Assembly (NCBI GenBank): GCA_002695115.1
Contig: NZOA01000040.1
Coordinates: forward strand, 54,376 to 61,816
From: Planctomycetota bacterium
Lineage (GTDB): Bacteria > Planctomycetota > UBA8108
Reading direction: 5' to 3'
Length of the DNA stretch: 7,441 nt
Within the stretch, counting starts at the first letter, position 1; every line of letters starts with the position of its first letter. The notes beneath the pieces were generated by a model. It was not told the origin of the DNA. It saw only the letters and a program-made list of their open reading frames with translations, and searched no databases. The translations under genes and the position numbers were made by a program. Below, in pieces: positions 1 through 5,625 of the stretch.

Positions 1-339
1 CAGCGCGTCGGCCAGCTGGATGCCGCTTCGAAGCAGGGTGGCGAATTGCCTGGTGAAGGTGGCGAGGTCCCGGGTGGAGATCGTCGGCTGGAAGATCTCT
101 ATTTCCTTGGAGAGGATCCCGCCGGGCTTCTTCCCCTTTGCCGGGGTCGTCTTGCGGGTTCTCTTGGAGACCGACTTGTCTTTTTTCGTCTGCTTCTTGT
201 CAGCGACCTCCCACATCTCCGTGACGTGCATATGGTCGTTGCGCAGCTTGCTGCGGGCATCCCGCGCGGTGTCCGCGTCGACAATTCCCTTCTTGGTCCT
301 GCCGTTGCTGGTAAGTGCCTTGTACTCGAAGATGGGCAT
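1..339 (-). CDS. gspF: T2SS inner-membrane platform protein GspF, N-terminal part (cut by window edge)
   Basis: GspF is the polytopic inner-membrane platform protein of type II secretion; it couples the GspE ATPase to pseudopilus assembly. Only the first 113 codons are visible; the frame runs off the left edge without a stop. Residues 1-40 (MPIFEYKALTSNGRTKKG, then VDADTARDARSKLR) match the usual GspF/PilC opening, with the F-x-Y-x-A and G-x-(V/L)-x-A-D-(S/T)-x-x-x-A patterns. Residues about 50-73 form a Lys/Arg-rich linker. Residues 87-113 (ISTRDLATFTRQFATLLRSG, then IQLADAL) match the start of the first T2SSF domain, typically DLa-x-(L/F)-T-R-Q-(L/F)-A-T-L-L-x-(A/S)-G. The ATG begins 7 nt after the gspE stop, so the two are almost certainly co-transcribed. 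The upstream Shine-Dalgarno match is weak (GAGAAAA overlapping the gspE stop). The same family serves type IV pili (PilC); the secretin and ATPase next door favour GspF. Confidence 0.93.
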   Translation of the reverse strand, partial: MPIFEYKALTSNGRTKKGIVDADTARDARSKLRNDHMHVTEMWEVADKKQTKKDKSVSKRTRKTTPAKGKKPGGILSKEIEIFQPTISTRDLATFTRQFATLLRSGIQLADAL

Positions 340-346
340 GGTTTTC

Positions 347-2050
347 TCAGAAGACGTCGAGTTGGGTAACCCTGAAGACCTCTTCGATCGTCGTGAGTCC
401 TTCGCAGACCTTCCTGGCGCCGTCCATGCGCAGGGTACTGAGACCCCTCGATACCGCGTTCTGCTTCATTACCGAGGCGCTGACGCGTTCGATGATCTCA
501 TTGCGGGCGTGTTCGTCGATCGAGAATATTTCGTAGATAGCGGTTCGGTCGTAGAGTCCACGGCCGAGGCAGGAATCGCAGCCCTCTCCCAGGTAGAGCA
601 TGCCCTCCTTGAGCTCGGAGCGGTCATCGCAGTTGAGCTCCTTGAGCTGGCCATCGGTGGGCTCGTAAGGTTTCTTGCAGTTGGGGCAGATCAGGCGCAC
701 CAGGCGCTGGGCGACGACGCTGATCACTGCGGAGGCGACCAGGTAGGGTTCGACGCCGAGGTTGACCATACGGCTGATGGCGCCGGCGGAATCGTTGGTG
801 TGCAAGGTCGAGAAAACGAGGTGGCCGGTGTTGGCTGCCTGCACGGCGATTCCCGCGGTCTCACCGTCACGGATCTCTCCGACCATCATGACGTCGGGGT
901 CCTGCCGCATCAGCGAGCGCAGCCCGGAGGCGAAGGTCAGGCCCTTCTTATTGGCGACCTGGATCTGGGAGATCCCGTCGATGTTGTATTCGATCGGATC
1001 CTCGATCGTGATCACGTTCTTTTCGTCGGAGTCGATCTCCGCCAGCGCCGCGTAGAGGGTTGTCGTCTTTCCGCTTCCGGTCGGCCCCGTGATCAGGATG
1101 ATGCCGTGAGAGTAATTGATGAAGTGGTTTATCGTCTCCAGGTCCTGCTTGCCGAGGCCGATCTCCTCGAGCGTATAGAGCCGCGCCGTCTTGTCGAGCA
1201 GACGGAAAACGATGCGCTCTCCCTGGGAGGTGGGCACCGAAGAGATCCTGACATCGACCTCGCCATCGCCTACCTTGATGGTCGTACGCCCATCCTGGGG
1301 CAGGCGGCGCTCGGCGATGTCCATCTTTCCCATCACCTTCACGCGGCTGACGATGGCGTCCTGGAATTTCTTGGGGACGAGCTTCGCATCGTAGAGGATA
1401 CCGTCGATGCGGTACCTGACCTGCATCCTGTCGTTGTAGGGCTGGAGATGAATGTCGCTGGCGCGAATCTTCAGCGCCTCGAAGAGGACCGTGTTCATCA
1501 GCTTGATGATCGGAGGCTTGTTGGCGATATCGAGGACATCCTCCGATTCGTCGACCAACTTGGTCAGGCTGATCATATCGTCATCTTCGATGCCCTCGAG
1601 CAGCTCGTCGACATCGGTGGAGGAGGTCTGGTAGGCCTTGTTGACCAGCGCCGTGATCTCTTTCCTGGGCGCGAGCACGGGCCTCACCTGGGCTCCGAGC
1701 ATCGCCGCGAGGTCATCCATCGGGTGGAAGTCCAGCGGATCACAGGTGGCCACGTCGCAGCCGCTTTCATCCGCGTTGATGCAGACGAGGTTGTAGGCGC
1801 GTGCGAACTGCGCCGGCACCTTCTGGGTGAACGCCGTGGGCACCTCGATGCCTTCGAGGTCCTCCCTATAGGGCAGGCGCAGGCTCCTGGAGAAGATGTC
1901 CAGAAGGGTCTCCTCCGTAATGTAGCCCTTGTTCTTGAGGACGCGGTCAATCGGCTGGCCGCTGTCCTTTTCGATCCCTCGGCATTCCTCGAGCTGTTTC
2001 TCGTCGATGAGGCCTTCGGATATCAGGGTCTCTACAAGGCTGAGTTTCAT
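347..2050 (-). CDS. gspE: T2SS assembly ATPase GspE
   Basis: This is the cytoplasmic hexameric ATPase that powers pseudopilus extension. The product is 567 residues, slightly longer than classical GspE and close to PilB. Residues 1-140 look like the N1 (MshEN-type) domain, followed by an acidic linker (about 145-173). The N2 domain spans about 176-290 and includes RASDIHLQP (196-204) and RYRIDG (212-217). The RecA-like domain carries Walker A GPTGSGKT (322-329), the Asp box ITIEDPIEY (347-355), Walker B DPDVMMVGEIRD (384-395) and the His box GHLVFSTLHTND (409-420). Two CxxC pairs (C455/C458 and C491/C494) form the tetracysteine zinc site typical of GspE/PilB. No key residue is missing. The start is the first ATG of the N1 domain; its ribosome-binding site is poor. 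It follows gspD by 153 nt and precedes gspF by 7 nt. By sequence alone PilB is possible; the context makes GspE more likely. Confidence 0.95.
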   Translation of the reverse strand: MKLSLVETLISEGLIDEKQLEECRGIEKDSGQPIDRVLKNKGYITEETLLDIFSRSLRLPYREDLEGIEVPTAFTQKVPAQFARAYNLVCINADESGCDVATCDPLDFHPMDDLAAMLGAQVRPVLAPRKEITALVNKAYQTSSTDVDELLEGIEDDDMISLTKLVDESEDVLDIANKPPIIKLMNTVLFEALKIRASDIHLQPYNDRMQVRYRIDGILYDAKLVPKKFQDAIVSRVKVMGKMDIAERRLPQDGRTTIKVGDGEVDVRISSVPTSQGERIVFRLLDKTARLYTLEEIGLGKQDLETINHFINYSHGIILITGPTGSGKTTTLYAALAEIDSDEKNVITIEDPIEYNIDGISQIQVANKKGLTFASGLRSLMRQDPDVMMVGEIRDGETAGIAVQAANTGHLVFSTLHTNDSAGAISRMVNLGVEPYLVASAVISVVAQRLVRLICPNCKKPYEPTDGQLKELNCDDRSELKEGMLYLGEGCDSCLGRGLYDRTAIYEIFSIDEHARNEIIERVSASVMKQNAVSRGLSTLRMDGARKVCEGLTTIEEVFRVTQLDVF

Positions 2051-2084
2051 GGTCGCGGGCTCGGTTGTGGCTTTCTCTGATGGC

Positions 2085-2104
2085 GGGATCCTGCTGACGA
2101 TCCC
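2085..2104 (-). repeat. Small inverted repeat in the gspD-gspE gap
   Basis: GGGATC and GATCCC flank an 8-base loop, giving a 6-bp stem whose near edge is about 35 bases upstream of the gspE start codon. There is no following T-run, so it is not a rho-independent terminator. In the transcript it could be a processing or stability element between gspD and gspE. The rest of the 153-base gap (2051-2203) shows no convincing reading frame, promoter or terminator. It holds only a twice-repeated GGTTGTC around 2133-2148. The dyad is short enough to be chance. Confidence 0.3.
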
Positions 2105-2203
2105 TGTCGGTATCTTATGATGGTGGGGGGAGGTTGTCGGTGGTTGTCCAGCTAGTGTCGATTCCTGCGTTCAGTCAGCCTCCAGCCGTCTTCAGTCCCC
2201 GTT

Positions 2204-5200
2204 TTATCTTTCGCCACGGAGGTCCAGCCTGAGGGGAAGGAACCAGGAGTTGCCCCCCGGATTTACCCTGAGCCCGCGTCTCTTCCATGAATCGGGTATC
2301 ACTCTCGTGGAAGAAGGGGCCTTGAGGCTGCTGAAGCCCTCCGGGGGCTTCAGCGGCCCGGTTGCCTGGGGAGCGATGGGCTCTTCAAAAGGAGAGCCAT
2401 TCGCCCGGCTTCCGCCGCGCGGCGGCTCCCGGGGAATTCCGACACCACCCCTGGTGGATCCGTCGCGTCCCTGGTTCTCCTGCGCATCCCCGGCGCGCCG
2501 CCGGAGCGGCTCATCTCCGCGGGACTGTGAATCGGCCCGCCGGAAGATGGTCGGATCGTCGCGGTTGGTTTCCATTTTGGCCCTTGGGCCTCTGGGGGGG
2601 AGCTCAAACTGTGAGGAGATCGGCTCTCCATCCGAGCCGGAGGCGGATTTCTTCAGCGCCTGGTCCGTCAGGTGGGCGAGGTCCTTGAAGTTTTCATCCG
2701 TGAGAATGTGAGCGCGCAGGAAGATATAGAGGTTCGTGACCGAGCCCGAGTCTGACTCGGACCTGAAGAGCTTGCCGAGGAAGGGGATGTCTCCGAGCAG
2801 GGGAAGCTTCGCGATGCTCTTCGCCTTGTTCTCCCTGGTCAGGCCGCCGATGACGTAGATCCTGTCTCCGGCGATGGTGACGGAGGAGGTGATCGAATTG
2901 GTCGTCTTTGGCGGCAGCGCGCCGCCGACACCTCCGATGGATTGGAACTCGGAGACCTCGAGACCGGCCTCGAGGAACACGGAATTCTCGGAGTTGATGG
3001 TGGGGAAGATGTCCAGGGTGATGCCGGCATCTTCGCCTTGCTGCGAAGACGTGGTGGTGGTGTTGACGGTGGACTGGTTGCTTACATAGCGGGTCTCGGT
3101 GATATTGATCGTACTCTGGACATTGTCGTCGGCGAGTATGAAGGGCGTCGCCAACACCTTGGAGTCGGTGTTGGATTTCAGGAACTCGATGAGCAGGGGG
3201 AACTTACCCCTGTCCATGATCGCGGCGACTCCACCGGTGGGGAACGCGCTGGGATCGAGGATCCGGTTCCAGTCAACGGGGTCGATCCCGCTCAGGCCGA
3301 ATGACTGCTCGAAGAGCACCCGCGTGGCGCGGTCATCGGGGTCCCCGGCCAGCAGCTCGATACTGTAGTTGAGATTGCTCGACTGGGAGACCTGCACCAG
3401 GGCGGCCTCGAGAAATACCTGCCTGCGTTTGACGTCGATCTGCTCCAGGATGTTGAGGATCTCGGCGTATTCTTCAGGCTCGGCCTGGACGATGAGCGAG
3501 TTGGTCTCTTCATGGGGGACGATCAGCGTCGGCAGCATCCCGGCTCCGGCGTTGCCCGTGAGGCCGCTGGAGGCGCGGCCTGTAGTTCCGCCGAGGGTGG
3601 ACCGGCCCTGGGTGGTGGTGGCTCTTCCCTGCGTACGGGTTCGGCTTCTCGCCGAGGTACCCAGCCCCCTGGTCCCGCTGCGGGTGCCGCCCGATGAGCC
3701 GATGATGTCGGAGATGACGGGCGCCACGTCGATGGCCTTGAGGTAACGCATACGGTAGATCTGGGTCTTGAGCCGCCTGAGGTCGAAGCGTGTGTCGAGC
3801 TCGCGCACCAGCATGTTGATGTCTTCGAGATCCTCCATCGTATAGGTCGTGATGATGATCTTCTGGGTGCGGGGGTCGGCTATGAGGCTCGTCTCGAAGG
3901 CGCTGGCTCCGCCACGGTTGAGGCTGGAGCTGCTCCGGCTGGCGCTGGAGGAGGTGGAGGTGGTGCGGATGGGCGCTTTCGATGTGCTGCTGCGCCCGGC
4001 CCTGCTCTGCTGAAGGAAGCTCTCGATGATGGAGACGAGCTCCTGGGCATCAGCCTCCTTGGCCTCGATGATATGCACGATCCGCTCGGGATTCTTCTGC
4101 TCGACATCGATGATCTTGAGCAGCTTGACGATATAGTCGAGCAGGCCGAACTTTGCCGTAACGATGATCGTCTGGGTCCCCTTTACCTCCGCCACGCTGA
4201 GGCCCGAGGTTCGCGAGCTTCCCTTGGCCTGGCTTCCTGTGGCCAGGGTATTGAGTGACAGGATCGCGTCGGCGGGGGCGACGTGCTCCAACGTGAACAC
4301 CATGGTCGCCAGCTCGTCGGAGGAAAGGTTGAGGTCCCCCTTGGCCAGCTGGGTGTCCATCTTGGAGGCTCCGTCCTGCCCGACCTTGATCACGGGGTTC
4401 TCCTTGACCCCGCCCGCCGACTGGGCGCTCGCGGTCGATTTGACGATGAGAATCTCCTTCACCTCGGCTTGCGGATCGTCTCCCTTGGGAAGCTTCCGGC
4501 GATGGACCTGGAAACCGTTGGCGTCAAGGATCGCCTTGACGATCTCGAAATCTCCCTGGTAGATCGGCGCGGTGATGGTGATGGTCTGTCCCTGGCGGGC
4601 GGTAGACCCCGCGGGGCCACCGCTGAGAATGACCGTGAGGCCGGTATAATCAGCCAGGAAACGCAGGAAATCTTCTACGGGAATCGGGCCTTCCTGGATA
4701 TCGACCGGCTGTCCGAGATATTTCTTGTTCGGCTTGTACTCCGACTCGTCTTTTTCACCTTCCCCGGCGGCGACGGCCCCGGCTTCGATGGCGGGCTTCT
4801 CGGCCCCGGCTTCGGCTCCGGGCACTTCGCCGGCGGGCTTCTCGGCCCCGGCTTCGGCTCCGGGCGCTTCGCCGGCGGGCTTCTCGGCCCCGGCTTCGGC
4901 TCCGGGCGCTTCGCCGGCGGGTTTTTCAGCCGGCGCATCCTGGGGCTTTGTTTTGGCGGCTTCCCCCGCGGCGGGGGCTTTTTCTTCGGCCTGGCCCGCG
5001 GCAGGGGCTTTTGGGGCCGCCGCCTCAGCCGGGGTCTTCCCGGCGGGAGCTTTCGCAGGCGCCTTCTCCTGGGGAGAATCGGCCTGCGCGAGGAGGAGTC
5101 CGCCGCGGCGCAGCACGGTTTTCTCTCCATCTGGTCCCTTGGCGATGCGTCTTCCCCTCAGGTTGCCAAAGCGGTCGCTCTGCGCGTACAGGGAGGAACT

Positions 5201-5260
5201 CCCAATACAGAGAAGAAGGGTGGTCAGAAACAGGTATTTATGGATTTGCCCGGCGTTCAT
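2204..5260 (-). CDS. gspD: T2SS outer-membrane secretin GspD, extra-long form
   Basis: GspD forms the multimeric outer-membrane channel through which folded proteins leave the periplasm. At 1018 residues it is well above the usual 650-750. Order: signal peptide 1-26 (hydrophobic LFLTTLLLCIG, likely cut after LYA); Ala/Pro/Lys/Glu-rich linker about 60-175 with a 14-residue tandem repeat at 111-161; N0 about 186-275; N1 about 315-385; N2 about 393-492, with a Ser/Arg/Thr-rich loop at 420-450; N3 about 498-608, with a Gly/Thr/Arg/Ser loop at 521-575; secretin core about 610-855. Core hallmarks are KVLATPFILADDN (701-713), the Gly-Ile-Thr-Leu strand at 746-749, VTIAGDRIYVIGGL (794-807) and the signature LPLLGDIPFLGKLFR (819-833). 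Residues about 856-1018 are a basic, Pro/Arg-rich tail of no recognised family. The start gives a proper signal peptide. A sigma-54 promoter match lies upstream. gspE and gspF follow in the same direction. Confidence 0.95.
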   Translation of the reverse strand: MNAGQIHKYLFLTTLLLCIGSSSLYAQSDRFGNLRGRRIAKGPDGEKTVLRRGGLLLAQADSPQEKAPAKAPAGKTPAEAAAPKAPAAGQAEEKAPAAGEAAKTKPQDAPAEKPAGEAPGAEAGAEKPAGEAPGAEAGAEKPAGEVPGAEAGAEKPAIEAGAVAAGEGEKDESEYKPNKKYLGQPVDIQEGPIPVEDFLRFLADYTGLTVILSGGPAGSTARQGQTITITAPIYQGDFEIVKAILDANGFQVHRRKLPKGDDPQAEVKEILIVKSTASAQSAGGVKENPVIKVGQDGASKMDTQLAKGDLNLSSDELATMVFTLEHVAPADAILSLNTLATGSQAKGSSRTSGLSVAEVKGTQTIIVTAKFGLLDYIVKLLKIIDVEQKNPERIVHIIEAKEADAQELVSIIESFLQQSRAGRSSTSKAPIRTTSTSSSASRSSSSLNRGGASAFETSLIADPRTQKIIITTYTMEDLEDINMLVRELDTRFDLRRLKTQIYRMRYLKAIDVAPVISDIIGSSGGTRSGTRGLGTSARSRTRTQGRATTTQGRSTLGGTTGRASSGLTGNAGAGMLPTLIVPHEETNSLIVQAEPEEYAEILNILEQIDVKRRQVFLEAALVQVSQSSNLNYSIELLAGDPDDRATRVLFEQSFGLSGIDPVDWNRILDPSAFPTGGVAAIMDRGKFPLLIEFLKSNTDSKVLATPFILADDNVQSTINITETRYVSNQSTVNTTTTSSQQGEDAGITLDIFPTINSENSVFLEAGLEVSEFQSIGGVGGALPPKTTNSITSSVTIAGDRIYVIGGLTRENKAKSIAKLPLLGDIPFLGKLFRSESDSGSVTNLYIFLRAHILTDENFKDLAHLTDQALKKSASGSDGEPISSQFELPPRGPRAKMETNRDDPTIFRRADSQSRGDEPLRRRAGDAQENQGRDGSTRGGVGIPREPPRGGSRANGSPFEEPIAPQATGPLKPPEGFSSLKAPSSTRVIPDSWKRRGLRVNPGGNSWFLPLRLDLRGER
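4778..4930 (-). repeat. 42-bp tandem repeat inside gspD (14-residue AEKPAGEAPGAEAG unit)
   Basis: About 3.6 copies of a 42-bp unit encode residues 111-161 of GspD. Phased from 4793 to 4918 there are three units: two are identical over 42 bases and the third differs by one base, which changes Ala to Val. The copy nearest the N-terminus starts with synonymous differences (GCT GAA AAA instead of GCC GAG AAG), and the last copy degenerates into AEKPAIEAG. The unit keeps the reading frame, so copy-number change would lengthen or shorten the linker between the signal peptide and the N0 ring by 14 residues at a time. The near-identity points to recent duplication or gene conversion. Confidence 0.95.
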
Positions 5261-5320
5261 GATCTCAGAGAATCCAGATTGGTTTTTGCGAGTCAGGTAT
5301 GAAGGAAAAAGAACTCAGAC

Positions 5321-5348
5321 CTTATATAAAAAGCAAGGTCCGTGCCAA
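5321..5348 (-). promoter_or_regulatory. Possible sigma-70-type promoter overlapping the sigma-54 site
   Basis: TTGGCA (5348-5343) and TATAAG (5326-5321) on the minus strand are each one mismatch from the -35 and -10 consensus, separated by 16 bases. It shares bases with the -24 element. It could provide basal expression of gspD, but the -35 half is largely explained by the sigma-54 motif and the -10 half by local AT-richness, so it is a weak call. Confidence 0.25.
5332..5347 (-). promoter_or_regulatory. Sigma-54 (-24/-12) promoter of gspD
   Basis: On the minus strand the sequence is TGGCACGGACCTTGCT, an exact match to the sigma-54 consensus TGGCACG-N4-TTGCT. The invariant GG (-24 element) is at 5346-5345 and GC (-12 element) at 5334-5333, the required spacing. 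Transcription is then predicted to start near 5321, giving a leader of about 61 nt before the gspD ATG. Sigma-54 promoters need an AAA+ activator bound upstream, and one is encoded one gene away in the same direction. The match is direct; its use in vivo is inferred. Confidence 0.88.
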
Positions 5349-5363
5349 GTTTCCCCAACCCCT

Positions 5364-5375
5364 GGACATATGTCC
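5364..5375. repeat. 12-bp perfect palindrome GGACATATGTCC
   Basis: A perfect 12-bp palindrome lies 17 bases upstream of the sigma-54 -24 element, centred near -49 relative to the predicted gspD start. It may be an operator or accessory protein site. It is too close to the promoter for a typical sigma-54 enhancer, which usually lies 80-200 bases upstream. Confidence 0.35.
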
Positions 5376-5381
5376 TAAGTT

Positions 5382-5404
5382 ATTTTAAAGAAAGGCTTTA
5401 AAAT
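5382..5404. repeat. AT-rich inverted repeat ATTTTAAAG-N5-CTTTAAAAT
   Basis: Nine-base arms are separated by AAAGG, centred near -72 from the predicted gspD start. The element is AT-rich, so it may bend DNA or bind a regulator between the enhancer and the promoter. A hairpin in RNA is also possible. No function is shown by the sequence alone. Confidence 0.4.
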
Positions 5405-5454
5405 GATATTAACTGAGCCCCACAAGAAGCTTTATCGTAGTATTTCAAACCCAG

Positions 5455-5475
5455 AGTGTTTTGTAATCGAACACT
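5455..5475. promoter_or_regulatory. Candidate activator (enhancer) dyad AGTGTT-N9-AACACT
   Basis: Six-base inverted arms with a 9-base spacer put the half-site centres about 15 bases apart. The dyad centre is near -144 from the predicted sigma-54 start. Distance and dyad form fit an upstream activating sequence for a Fis-type helix-turn-helix dimer. Binding by the neighbouring activator is an inference. Confidence 0.4.
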
Positions 5476-5483
5476 GCCAACCC

Positions 5484-5500
5484 GAGATCGAGATGATCTC
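5484..5500. promoter_or_regulatory. Candidate second upstream dyad GAGATC-N5-GATCTC
   Basis: Six-base inverted arms with a 5-base spacer are centred near -171, about 27 bases upstream of the AGTGTT dyad. Paired sites are common for sigma-54 activators. However, its half-sites differ from those of the other dyad, so at most one of the two is likely to be the site of the same protein. Confidence 0.3.
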
Positions 5501-5590
5501 AGGTGTATTTTCATCGGTTCAAGCGCCCGTGGGTCTTTAAGTTAAGCCGGGAAAGTTAGCTTGAGATACGGGTAGCAGCCCCTAAGTGCA

Positions 5591-5625
5591 ATAAAATCAA
5601 GGTCCAGGTGGGGTTAACGGACCTT
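5591..5625 (-). terminator. Terminator-like hairpin at the end of the secretin-N-domain gene
   Basis: On the minus strand AAGGTCC (5625-5619) and GGACCTT (5605-5599) form a 7-bp stem around a 13-base loop, followed by GATTTTAT. The stop codon of the upstream gene lies in the loop. The stem is short and the T-tract is interrupted, so termination may be partial. It would separate the activator gene pair from gspD, which has its own promoter. Confidence 0.5.

Larger units (their letters stand above)
5261..5613. other. AT-richer regulatory gap upstream of gspD
   Basis: This stretch of about 350 bases has no supportable gene on either strand and is visibly richer in A and T than the flanking coding DNA. 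Reading towards gspD, it holds the terminator-like hairpin of the preceding gene, two separate dyads (5484-5500 and 5455-5475), an AT-rich 9-bp inverted repeat, a 12-bp palindrome, an exact sigma-54 promoter match and a leader of roughly 60 nt. GATCTCAG occurs twice, at 5261-5268 and 5495-5502. No tRNA or known riboswitch fold is recognised. Confidence 0.7.

Noticed and set aside
347..2050. PilB (type IV pilus ATPase) instead of GspE
   Set aside because: It cannot be excluded on sequence alone, because N1-N2-RecA with tetracysteine is shared. The adjacent secretin has a T2SS-type N0 start with no AMIN domain, and no pilus genes are visible, so GspE is preferred.
20..2080. A 686-codon open frame on the plus strand opposite gspE
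   Set aside because: It is the antisense shadow of gspE. The protein shows no domain or signal, while the minus strand has all the GspE motifs. Long antisense frames are common in GC-rich coding DNA.
4778..4930. CRISPR array
   Set aside because: The repeat units abut directly with no unique spacers and stay in the GspD reading frame, so this is a coding tandem repeat.
4283..5302. A 339-codon plus-strand frame rich in GGLLGPGFGSGRFA repeats
   Set aside because: It is the antisense reading of the gspD 42-bp repeat. The Gly/Phe repeat is a by-product, and the minus strand carries a signal peptide and N0 domain in frame.
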